Shown here in pieces: positions 6,075-11,071 of a DNA stretch of 11,071 nt (positions are counted from its first letter, which is position 1; the number at the start of each line of letters is the position of its first letter). A program made the position numbers and the translations under genes. The stretch is from DASRHY01 sp046765875 (GTDB lineage Bacteria; Actinomycetota; Actinomycetes; Propionibacteriales; Kribbellaceae): contig JBKPSJ010000082.1 in NCBI GenBank assembly GCA_046765875.1, positions 1-11,071 on the forward strand. The letters are read 5' to 3'. The notes below the pieces were generated by a model that worked only from the letters and a program-made list of their open reading frames with translations, searched no databases and was not told where the DNA came from.

Positions 6075-7445
6075 GTGCCGATGACCGGTTCGCGCGAGCT
6101 GTGCTGGACCGTCCGCGAGACGGGCCGCGCGCTCGACGGTGCGGCGGTGTTCGCCGCGCTGTTCGCCGCCGAGCCGGTCGCGTTCTGGCTGGACAGCAGC
6201 CGGCTGGTACCGGGGTTGAGCCCGTTGTCGGTTCTCGGTACGTCGGCCGGCCCGGACGCGGAGGTGCTCTCGTACCGGGTCGGCGATGGCGACGACATCT
6301 TCGAACTGCTCCGCAAGGGTCTGGCGGTCTCCGGTACGCCGGACCCGGCCCTGCCCGAGGGCTTCAAGGGCGGGTACGTCGGCTACTTCGGCTACGAGCT
6401 CAAGGCGCTCACCGGCGGGAGCCGGGCCCACCTGGCACCGACCCCGGACGCGCTGTGGATCTGGGCGAACCGGTACGTGCTGATCGACCCGGAGCGGGAC
6501 CGGACCTGGTTCGTGGCGGTTCACCGCGAGTCGGACGCCGCCGAAGCGCTGGCCTGGACCGAGCACGCTCGGCAGGCGTGCCAGGAGCCGGTGGAGGTCG
6601 CCGCACCGGCGATCGCGGCACTGGAGATCGAGCCGCACCTGGAACTGTCCCGCGAGCAGTACCTGGCCGCGATCGGCATGTGCCGGGCGGCGCTGGAGGC
6701 CGGGCAGACGTACGAGGTCTGCCTGACCAACCGGGTCCGGCTGCCCGCGATCTCCGACCCGCTCGGGTTCTACCTGTGGCAACGGCAGCGCAACCCGGCG
6801 CCGTACGCCGCCTTCGTCCGCTGGCACGACCTGGCGATCGCGAGTTCGTCGCCGGAGCGGTTCCTCAGGGTCGGCACCGACCGCTGGGCCGAATGCCGGC
6901 CGATCAAGGGCACCGCGCCCCGCTCGGACGATCCGGAACGCGACCGCGCGAACGCCGAGTGGCTGGCGGTCGACGAGAAGACCCGGGCCGAGAACCTGAT
7001 GATCGTCGACCTGATCCGCAACGACCTCGGCCGAGTGAGCGAGCCGGGTACGGTACAGGTGCCAGGCCTGATGCGGGTCGAGAGCTACGCGACCGTCCAC
7101 CAACTGGTCACCACCGTGCGCGGCCGGTTGCGCGAGGGGGTCGACGCGCTCGACGCGGTGCGGGCGTGCTTCCCGCCCGGCTCGATGACCGGCGCGCCGA
7201 AGCTGCGGACGATGGAGATCATCGACGCGCTCGAACCGTCCGCCCGCGGCGTCTACTCCGGTGCACTCGGGTACCTCGGCGTCGACGGCCGGGCGGACCT
7301 CAGCGTGGTGATCCGGACCGCTGTGATGACGCCGGACGAGACCGTCGTCGGCGCGGGCGGTGCGATTGTGCTCGACTCGGTCGCCGAGGACGAGTACGAC
7401 GAGATGGTGCTCAAGGCAACGGCCACGGTCCGAGGGCTCGGATGA
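6075..7445 (+). CDS. pabB: Aminodeoxychorismate synthase component I (PabB)
   Basis: The 456-residue protein has the chorismate-binding domain of the TrpE/PabB/MenF family. The motif RPIKGTAPR with K278 separates PabB from anthranilate synthase, which has Ala at this place (PIAGT); in PabB this Lys attacks chorismate C2. Other active-site landmarks are KTRAENLMIVDLIRNDLGR (302-320), the HQLVTTV region with H342, and PPGSMTGAPK (367-376). FKGGYVGYFGYELK (97-110) belongs to the N-terminal lobe. The reaction is chorismate plus glutamine-derived ammonia to 4-amino-4-deoxychorismate, the first step to p-aminobenzoate for folate. The glutaminase partner PabA is not in the window and is not fused. 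Starts GTG 6075 and ATG 6081 are both possible. The stop overlaps the pabC-like ATG by 4 bases. Use in secondary metabolism cannot be excluded. Confidence 0.93.
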   Translation: MPMTGSRELCWTVRETGRALDGAAVFAALFAAEPVAFWLDSSRLVPGLSPLSVLGTSAGPDAEVLSYRVGDGDDIFELLRKGLAVSGTPDPALPEGFKGGYVGYFGYELKALTGGSRAHLAPTPDALWIWANRYVLIDPERDRTWFVAVHRESDAAEALAWTEHARQACQEPVEVAAPAIAALEIEPHLELSREQYLAAIGMCRAALEAGQTYEVCLTNRVRLPAISDPLGFYLWQRQRNPAPYAAFVRWHDLAIASSSPERFLRVGTDRWAECRPIKGTAPRSDDPERDRANAEWLAVDEKTRAENLMIVDLIRNDLGRVSEPGTVQVPGLMRVESYATVHQLVTTVRGRLREGVDALDAVRACFPPGSMTGAPKLRTMEIIDALEPSARGVYSGALGYLGVDGRADLSVVIRTAVMTPDETVVGAGGAIVLDSVAEDEYDEMVLKATATVRGLG

Positions 7446-8125
7446 GTACTGCGCTACTGGTCGCGGACTCGTTCCTGCTCGACAACGGACGGGTGCGCGG
7501 GCTGGACCTGCACCGCTCGCGGTTCGGCAACTCGTGCGCCCGGCACGGCGTTTCAATAGAAGACTTCTGGGCGAAGTCGGTTGCCGAGTTTCCTCAACAG
7601 GGGCAGTGGTTTCCGCGCTTCGAGCTGGGTGCGGATCGTGAGCTTGGGCTCCTGATGCGTCCGGCGCCCGCGCTGGGTGGGGAGACGAGCGTGCGGGTGT
7701 ACGACGGACCCGATCCGCGCCGCGAGCCGCGCGTGAAAGGCCCGGATCTCGGCGTGCTCGGGGAGTTGCGCGACGCCGTGTTGTGCGGATCGGGCGGCGT
7801 GGTGCTCGAGGCCGCGTACGCGAGCCTGCTGTGGTGGGAGGGCGACGTGCTCTGCCTGCCGCCACAGGGCCTGCCGGTGCTGCCGTCGGTGACGGTCGCG
7901 CTGCTGCGACGGATCGCCGCCGAACGCCGCGTCGCCGTGGCCGAACGGGCCCGCCGGCCGCGCGATCTCGACGGAGCCGAGGCCTGGCTGGTGAACGCGC
8001 TGCACGGGATCCGGCCGATCCGCGCCTGGACCGGCGCTGCGCTGGTCGCCGGCGTGCCCGTCCGCGCGGCGGAGTGGCAAGCCGCGCTCATTCGAACGGC
8101 AGCAGTTCCCACTGCCGGACGCTGA
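7442..8125 (+). CDS. pabC: Class IV aminotransferase, probable aminodeoxychorismate lyase (PabC-like)
   Basis: The start ATG 7442 overlaps the pabB stop (ATGA), and the product is 227 residues. The pattern VKGPDLGVLGELRDAV (98-113) with K99 as candidate PLP lysine, then GGVVLEAAYASLLWW (118-132) with E123, and LPVLPSVT (144-151) follow the fold-type IV (BCAT/DAAT/ADCL) order. The pabB-pabC pairing supports conversion of aminodeoxychorismate to p-aminobenzoate plus pyruvate. It is shorter than typical PabC (about 270). The N-terminal G-x-G-x-F-E-T region is not recognisable, and the K99-E123 spacing looks about ten residues shorter than in the E. coli-type enzymes. The symbol is therefore provisional. 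The 3' end overlaps the converging YciI gene by 38 bases. Confidence 0.82.
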   Translation: MSTALLVADSFLLDNGRVRGLDLHRSRFGNSCARHGVSIEDFWAKSVAEFPQQGQWFPRFELGADRELGLLMRPAPALGGETSVRVYDGPDPRREPRVKGPDLGVLGELRDAVLCGSGGVVLEAAYASLLWWEGDVLCLPPQGLPVLPSVTVALLRRIAAERRVAVAERARRPRDLDGAEAWLVNALHGIRPIRAWTGAALVAGVPVRAAEWQAALIRTAAVPTAGR

Positions 8126-8366
8126 CCACCGAGGCAACCGGTTCGCCGCCCGTGAAGTACGGATCCTTCGCCAGGATGCCATCGAGTTCGTCACGGTCGG
8201 AGGCTTCGTAGATCAGCAGCGCACCGTCGCCGTCCGCGAACGGCCCGGCCTGCAGCAGCACGCCCGCGGTGAACAACTCCTGCAGGTATGTGCGGTGCCG
8301 CGGCCGGACCTCCATCCGGGCGTCCTCGTCGCGGTCGAAGAGCAACTGCACGGCGTACGTCGTCAT
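8088..8366 (-). CDS. YciI family protein
   Basis: The 92-residue product from ATG 8366 begins MTTYAVQLLFDRDEDARMEV and shows the YciI/YCII pattern RPxHRTYLQELFTAGVLLQAGPF (21-43) with a likely active-site H24, and AKDPYFTGG (66-74) with D68. The ferredoxin-like YciI fold forms dimers; roles range from unknown to chloromuconolactone dehalogenase-like chemistry, so no reaction is assigned. Longer in-frame starts exist upstream, but the family N-terminus and a promoter ending 7 bases before ATG 8366 fix this start. It is monocistronic and converges on pabC with a 38-base coding overlap, and it diverges from the amidase gene across 91 bases. Confidence 0.85.
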   Translation of the reverse strand: MTTYAVQLLFDRDEDARMEVRPRHRTYLQELFTAGVLLQAGPFADGDGALLIYEASDRDELDGILAKDPYFTGGEPVASVVSVRQWELLPFE

Positions 8367-8373
8367 ATTCGCA

Positions 8374-8379
8374 AGCCTA
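8374..8379 (-). promoter_or_regulatory. Candidate -10 element of a leaderless YciI-gene promoter
   Basis: On the minus strand TAGGCT (TANNNT) ends 7 bases before ATG 8366, and no Shine-Dalgarno sequence lies between. This supports both a leaderless transcript and the chosen start. No convincing -35 is visible. Confidence 0.5.
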
Positions 8380-8385
8380 TTCGCG

Positions 8386-8415
8386 TTGACCCTGCGCCGC
8401 CGCCCGGCCGACACT
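8386..8415 (+). promoter_or_regulatory. Candidate promoter of the amidase gene
   Basis: TTGACC at 8386-8391 and GACACT at 8410-8415 are separated by 18 bases, a fair match to a housekeeping-sigma promoter. It leaves a leader of roughly 35 bases that contains a G-rich ribosome-site-like run 4-10 bases before ATG 8458. The -35 lies only about 7 bases beyond the -10 of the divergent YciI gene, so the two promoters overlap back to back. Confidence 0.4.
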
Positions 8416-8457
8416 GAAGGCGGGCCCGGCCAGGGGTGGCCGGTGTGGGGGGTAGCG

Positions 8458-9387
8458 ATGAGCCAGCAGACCGCCATGGCGAAGGCCGCGGACCTCAAAC
8501 GGGTGCTGCTGAACCACGGTGTGCCCGAGGTCGAGATCGAGCTCATGCAGGGCCGGCCGGTGCCGAACGCCGGCGATCGCTGGGACTCGCTGCAGATCGT
8601 GGCCAACTTCGCCCACCACGTCGGGTCCAACCACGGCAATCACCGCACGCCCGGTCTGGCCGGGATCAAGAAGGGCCGCCCCGCGGTGCCGGCCAGTCCC
8701 GGTCACAAGGCGCAGGACGCGCTGCCGGGCCCGCTTGCGAACGGCTACGGCGGCTGGGACCTGTGCTACCGGATCATCACGTTCGGGTACGCGAACCACC
8801 CGGGCAAGGGTGGTCCGATCGTGGTCAACGGGTTCAAGATCCCGCAGGACTCGGCCCGTCGCTACACCTGGGGCACCGAGTGGGAGGGCGGCCTGCGCGA
8901 GGCCGACTGGGACGAGGTGCTCACCAACCCGCGTACCGGCGCCAAGATGACGATGCGCGAGTTCATGGGCCGCTCACACGCCGCTATCCAGGCCTACTTC
9001 AAGCTTCCGGCGGATGCGCATCTGGAGCACAAGACCTGGGCGCCGACGCGCAAGATCGACCGGCTCAACTACACCCGCGCCAGCGGGATCGAGGAGATCA
9101 GGCGGTTCAGAACGGCCGCGGCCGACCCGGCGATGGCAGCGCGCGTCGTGGTGTCCGCCGCGGTCGAGGGAGAGGAGGAAGACGTGAAACCAGACGACAT
9201 CGTCGGGTTCGAGAGGGACCCCAAGACCGGCGAGTTCAAGAGGGATCCCAAGACCGGCCAGCGGGTGCCGATCACCCTCGACGTGTTCGTCGCCCGGATG
9301 AACTGGCTGTACCACCAGGTGCTCGAGGGTGGGAAGGTCGACGTCCAGCTCGACCGGATCGAGGCGAAGGTCAACCGTCCGAACTGA
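8458..9387 (+). CDS. Phage-endolysin-like N-acetylmuramoyl-L-alanine amidase (PGRP/Amidase_2 fold)
   Basis: From ATG 8458 the product is 309 residues. FAHHVGS (51-57) fits the first zinc-His motif of Amidase_2/PGRP proteins. LCYRIITFGYANHPGKGG (102-119) fits the segment usually reading LCHFxIxxxGxxxxIAxGRANHxG, and WGTEWEGG (138-145) the GIExE motif. HKTWAPTRKID (191-201) supplies the second His (H191), the Lys and a third ligand D201. The expected reaction is cleavage of the lactyl-Ala bond in peptidoglycan. No signal peptide or membrane segment is visible, which is usual for phage endolysins that need a holin and odd for a housekeeping hydrolase. The C-terminal tail (about 235-309) has a duplicated RDPKTG unit and ends in a short heptad-like helix (VDVQLDRIEAKV). 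No phage genes flank it. An in-frame extension to 8269 is rejected. Confidence 0.72.
   Translation: MSQQTAMAKAADLKRVLLNHGVPEVEIELMQGRPVPNAGDRWDSLQIVANFAHHVGSNHGNHRTPGLAGIKKGRPAVPASPGHKAQDALPGPLANGYGGWDLCYRIITFGYANHPGKGGPIVVNGFKIPQDSARRYTWGTEWEGGLREADWDEVLTNPRTGAKMTMREFMGRSHAAIQAYFKLPADAHLEHKTWAPTRKIDRLNYTRASGIEEIRRFRTAAADPAMAARVVVSAAVEGEEEDVKPDDIVGFERDPKTGEFKRDPKTGQRVPITLDVFVARMNWLYHQVLEGGKVDVQLDRIEAKVNRPN
9212..9258 (+). repeat. Two-copy tandem repeat inside the amidase gene
   Basis: The 20-base unit AGAGGGACCCCAAGACCGGC at 9212-9231 recurs at 9239-9258 with one C-to-T change (19/20). The period is 27 bases, so the frame is kept and the protein gains RDPKTG twice (residues 253-258 and 262-267). 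It lies in the linker between the amidase domain and the C-terminal helix. Confidence 0.85.
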
Positions 9388-9772
9388 GTTCGCTGAACAG
9401 CGTGAGCTGAAGCCCGGCCGGGGCTTCGAGTCGTGAGTTCAGCGAATTCCACGGAGTCCGGGTCGGCTCGGCGACGACGGTCGCGCCGGCCTCGGTGAGC
9501 GCGTGCGTGCTCCCGGGTGTGTCGTCGACCTCGAACGCGACCCGGATGTGCCCGGCCACCCGGCGACCCACTTCGACCTCGTCGATGTACTCGGCGTACC
9601 GGGGCTCGATGATCTCCATCGTGGCCCGGCCCGCCTCGAGTGCGGTCACCTTGTGGCCGTCCGGCGACATCCAGGTCGCAAGCTCGGTCAGCCCGAGCAC
9701 GTCGCGGTAGAACCGCACCGCCGCCTCGTAGTCGTCCGCCGTCACCGCCAGCCGCAGTTGCTTGACGCTCAT
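9371..9772 (-). CDS. VOC superfamily protein (glyoxalase/bleomycin-resistance fold)
   Basis: The 133-residue product MSVKQLRLAVTADDYEAAVRFYRDVLGL is typical of VOC proteins, with a second half beginning GHIRVAFEVDD (74-84) and a closing GLQLTLFSE (120-128). E53, H75 and E128 sit where metal ligands often lie, but the first-strand position usually occupied by His is not clearly filled, so metal binding and activity are uncertain. Possible roles include a dioxygenase, isomerase or binding/resistance protein. The start overlaps the epoxide hydrolase stop by 4 bases (ATGA at 9769-9772), so both are probably translated from one mRNA. Its 3' end overlaps the converging amidase gene by 17 bases. Confidence 0.88.
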   Translation of the reverse strand: MSVKQLRLAVTADDYEAAVRFYRDVLGLTELATWMSPDGHKVTALEAGRATMEIIEPRYAEYIDEVEVGRRVAGHIRVAFEVDDTPGSTHALTEAGATVVAEPTRTPWNSLNSRLEAPAGLQLTLFSELSSDG

Positions 9773-10902
9773 GCCCTCATTCGATCACGTCTTTCGATCA
9801 TGTCGAGGAAGAAGGCGGTGACGTCCGCCGCGAACGCCTCCGGCTGCTCCATCGCCAGGAAGTGGCCGCCGGCATCGAACTCGGTCCAGCGCACCACGTT
9901 GTGGTCGCGCGCGGCGAGCCTCCGGATCGCCACATCCCGGGTCAGCGAGACCGCGACCGCCGTCGGTACGGTGCCGCGCGGGCTCGGTGCGAACGCGGCC
10001 GGGTCATGGTACGTCTCGTAGTACAGGTTCGCCGACGAGCCGGCCGTACCTGTGAACCAGTACAGGCTGACGTCGGTGAGCAGCATGTCGTCGGGGATCT
10101 TGCCCGCTGGGTCGGACCATTCGCTGAACTTCTCCGCGATCCATGCGAGCTGGCCGGCCGGTGAATCGTGCAGCGCCTGCTGCACCGTCCACGGCCGGGT
10201 GCCCTGCAGGTTCAGGTAACCCATCTGCTCAGTGCGGAAGTGCTCGTGCCGGGCCAACCGCTCCTGCTCGGCCGGCGTGAGGTCCGACAGGTCCTCGCCC
10301 ATCGGGAACGTAACCAATGCGTTCACATGTACGCCGATCACCTTGTCAGGAACGGCTTTGCCGACCATGGGCGCCTGGAACGCGCCGATGTCACCGCCCT
10401 GCACGCCGTACTGTTCGTAGCCCAGCCGGTTCATCAGTTCGACGTACGCCGCGGCGCACCGCGCATGCGTCCAGCCGGTGGTGCTCAGTGGCGTCGAGAA
10501 CCCGTGCCCCGGTACGGACGGGATCACCAGGTGGAACTCCCTGCTGAGCGGCCCGACCACGTCGGCGAACTCCGCGAAGGAGCCAGGCCAGCCGTGGATC
10601 AGCAGCAGCGCTTTGGCGTCCTCGGCAGCCGAACGCACGTGTACGAAGTGGATCGTCTGGCTATCGATCTCCGTGACGAACTGCGGGAACTCGTTGAGCT
10701 CGGACTCGTGCTTGCGCCAGTCGTACCCGGTCGCCCAGTACTCCACGAGCGTGCGCAGATACGTGGTTGGCACCCCGCGCTCCGATCCGGCGCCCGGAAC
10801 CTCAGCCGGCCAGCGGGTGTTGGCGAGCCGGGTAGCGAGGTCGTCGAGCGCGACCTGCGGTACGTCGATGCAGAACGGGCGGATCTCAGTGTTGGTCGTC
10901 AT
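9769..10902 (-). CDS. Epoxide hydrolase (EHN plus alpha/beta-hydrolase)
   Basis: The 377-residue protein begins with an epoxide hydrolase N-terminal (EHN) domain, IRPFCIDVPQVALDDLATRL...RWP (7-32), followed by the alpha/beta-hydrolase core. The core shows the oxyanion motif HGWPG (103-107), the nucleophile elbow GVQGGDIG with D171, and the general base H347 in DAGGHFLAMEQPE (343-355). Lid-domain tyrosines that would activate the epoxide are candidates in SLYWFTGT (279-286) and LYYETYH (293-299). The reaction is hydrolysis of an epoxide to a vicinal diol; the substrate is unknown. No signal peptide is seen, although the EHN group in actinomycetes acts on diverse hydrophobic epoxides. ATG 10902 was chosen because the family N-terminus and a leaderless -10 element agree; upstream in-frame codons look noncoding. 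It leads a two-gene operon with the VOC gene and diverges from an HTH regulator. Confidence 0.93.
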   Translation of the reverse strand: MTTNTEIRPFCIDVPQVALDDLATRLANTRWPAEVPGAGSERGVPTTYLRTLVEYWATGYDWRKHESELNEFPQFVTEIDSQTIHFVHVRSAAEDAKALLLIHGWPGSFAEFADVVGPLSREFHLVIPSVPGHGFSTPLSTTGWTHARCAAAYVELMNRLGYEQYGVQGGDIGAFQAPMVGKAVPDKVIGVHVNALVTFPMGEDLSDLTPAEQERLARHEHFRTEQMGYLNLQGTRPWTVQQALHDSPAGQLAWIAEKFSEWSDPAGKIPDDMLLTDVSLYWFTGTAGSSANLYYETYHDPAAFAPSPRGTVPTAVAVSLTRDVAIRRLAARDHNVVRWTEFDAGGHFLAMEQPEAFAADVTAFFLDMIERRDRMRA

Positions 10903-10909
10903 GGGATTC

Positions 10910-10915
10910 AGCGTA
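10910..10915 (-). promoter_or_regulatory. Candidate -10 element of a leaderless epoxide hydrolase promoter
   Basis: On the minus strand TACGCT (TANNNT) ends 7 bases before ATG 10902, with no ribosome site between. The dyad at 10922-10946 covers its -35 region. Confidence 0.5.
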
Positions 10916-10921
10916 GAAGCG

Positions 10922-10946
10922 AAACAGGACAGCTTCGGTCCGGTTT
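10922..10946. promoter_or_regulatory. Imperfect inverted repeat, candidate operator between divergent genes
   Basis: AAACAGGAC (10922-10930) and GTCCGGTTT (10938-10946) form a dyad with 8 of 9 arm positions complementary and a 7-base spacer. It lies between the -10 elements of the divergent epoxide hydrolase and regulator genes, over both -35 regions. This fits an operator for the adjacent HTH regulator, an inference from position. Confidence 0.5.
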
Positions 10947-10952
10947 TGATGG

Positions 10953-10958
10953 CAGACT
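10953..10958 (+). promoter_or_regulatory. Candidate -10 element of a leaderless promoter for the HTH regulator
   Basis: CAGACT ends 6 bases before ATG 10965 and resembles the TAGACT/TANNNT form with a C first base. No Shine-Dalgarno sequence lies between. Confidence 0.4.
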
Positions 10959-10964
10959 TGAAAC

Positions 10965-11071
10965 ATGTTGGAGACGTCGGGCCGGCTGCTGAAGCTCCTG
11001 TCGTTGTTGCAGGCGCACCGGGACTGGACCGGCCCCGAACTGGCACAGCGCCTCGGCGTGACGGTGCGGAC
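10965..11071 (+). CDS. HTH transcriptional regulator, probably WYL/YafY type (N-terminus only)
   Basis: From ATG 10965 about 35 residues are visible: MLETSGRLLKLLSLLQAHRD, then WTGPELAQRLGVTVR, still open at the window end. This is the beginning of an HTH_11-type winged helix. The opening METSxRLLxLLSLLQxxRxWxGxELAxRLGVxxR is characteristic of actinobacterial WYL-domain (YafY/DeoR-like) regulators, whose C-terminal WYL domain senses ligands. That domain lies outside the window, so the class is inferred. It is divergent from the epoxide hydrolase operon, with 62 bases between the start codons and a dyad in between. Control of the operon and of itself is the natural hypothesis. Confidence 0.82.
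   Translation, partial: MLETSGRLLKLLSLLQAHRDWTGPELAQRLGVTVR

Noticed and set aside
6101..7441. Plus-strand frame upstream of and continuous with the pabC-like gene, giving a 674-codon reading.
   Set aside because: The first two thirds are an out-of-frame reading of pabB. Only the part from ATG 7442 has class IV aminotransferase motifs.
5622..7865. Very long minus-strand open frame (747 codons) opposite the methyltransferase, pabB and pabC genes.
   Set aside because: It has low-complexity Arg/Gly/Pro-rich content and no family motifs, and it lies fully antisense to well-supported genes; GC-rich DNA produces such frames by chance.
8269..8457. 63-codon N-terminal extension of the amidase.
   Set aside because: It would be antisense to the YciI gene and cross both promoters; ATG 8458 has a G-rich ribosome site.
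8436..9410. 324-codon plus-strand frame overlapping the amidase.
   Set aside because: Arg/Gly-rich shadow reading; the amidase frame carries recognisable motifs and a sensible start.
8088..9410. Intact prophage around the endolysin-like gene.
   Set aside because: The neighbours are YciI, pabC, VOC and epoxide hydrolase genes; there is no integrase, structural gene, holin or attachment-site repeat in view.

Overview
The window is GC-rich, densely packed actinobacterial chromosome. The protein repertoire (IdeR/DtxR repressor, a SWIM/DUF5691/MoxR/DUF5682 operon, an epoxide hydrolase next to a WYL-type regulator), the frequent GTG starts and several apparently leaderless promoters point to a soil actinomycete. 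Nocardioidales/Kribbella-like is my best guess, but this is pattern recognition and not a database match. I see no tRNA, rRNA, CRISPR array, insertion sequence or intact prophage.

Layout. (1) 1-4259, minus strand: a tightly coupled operon read SWIM zinc-finger protein -> DUF5691 helical-repeat protein -> MoxR-type AAA+ ATPase -> DUF5682 protein (cut by the window edge). All three junctions are 4-base ATGA overlaps, so the products are probably made together; the biochemical job is unknown. (2) 4260-4560: no intact gene. It holds what look like two decayed ends, the C-terminus of a TetR-like regulator on the minus strand and pieces of an ABC-2 exporter permease on the plus strand. I read this as the scar of a deleted regulator/exporter cassette. 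(3) 4561-8125, plus strand: ideR-like iron-dependent repressor, a class I SAM methyltransferase 9 bases behind it, then pabB (aminodeoxychorismate synthase component I) and a short class IV aminotransferase (pabC-like) overlapping pabB by 4 bases. The last two should feed p-aminobenzoate into folate synthesis. (4) 8088-8366, minus strand: a YciI-family protein whose 3' end overlaps pabC. (5) 8458-9387, plus strand: an isolated phage-endolysin-like amidase with a short tandem repeat in its tail. (6) 9371-10902, minus strand: epoxide hydrolase followed by a VOC (glyoxalase-fold) protein, 4-base overlap. (7) 10965 to the end, plus strand: N-terminus of an HTH regulator, probably WYL/YafY type, divergent from the epoxide hydrolase across 62 bases that contain a 9-base-arm dyad suited to an operator.

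The most interesting parts are the uncharacterised SWIM/DUF5691/MoxR/DUF5682 operon, the TetR/ABC-2 deletion scar, the lone endolysin-like gene, and the regulator/epoxide hydrolase switch region.
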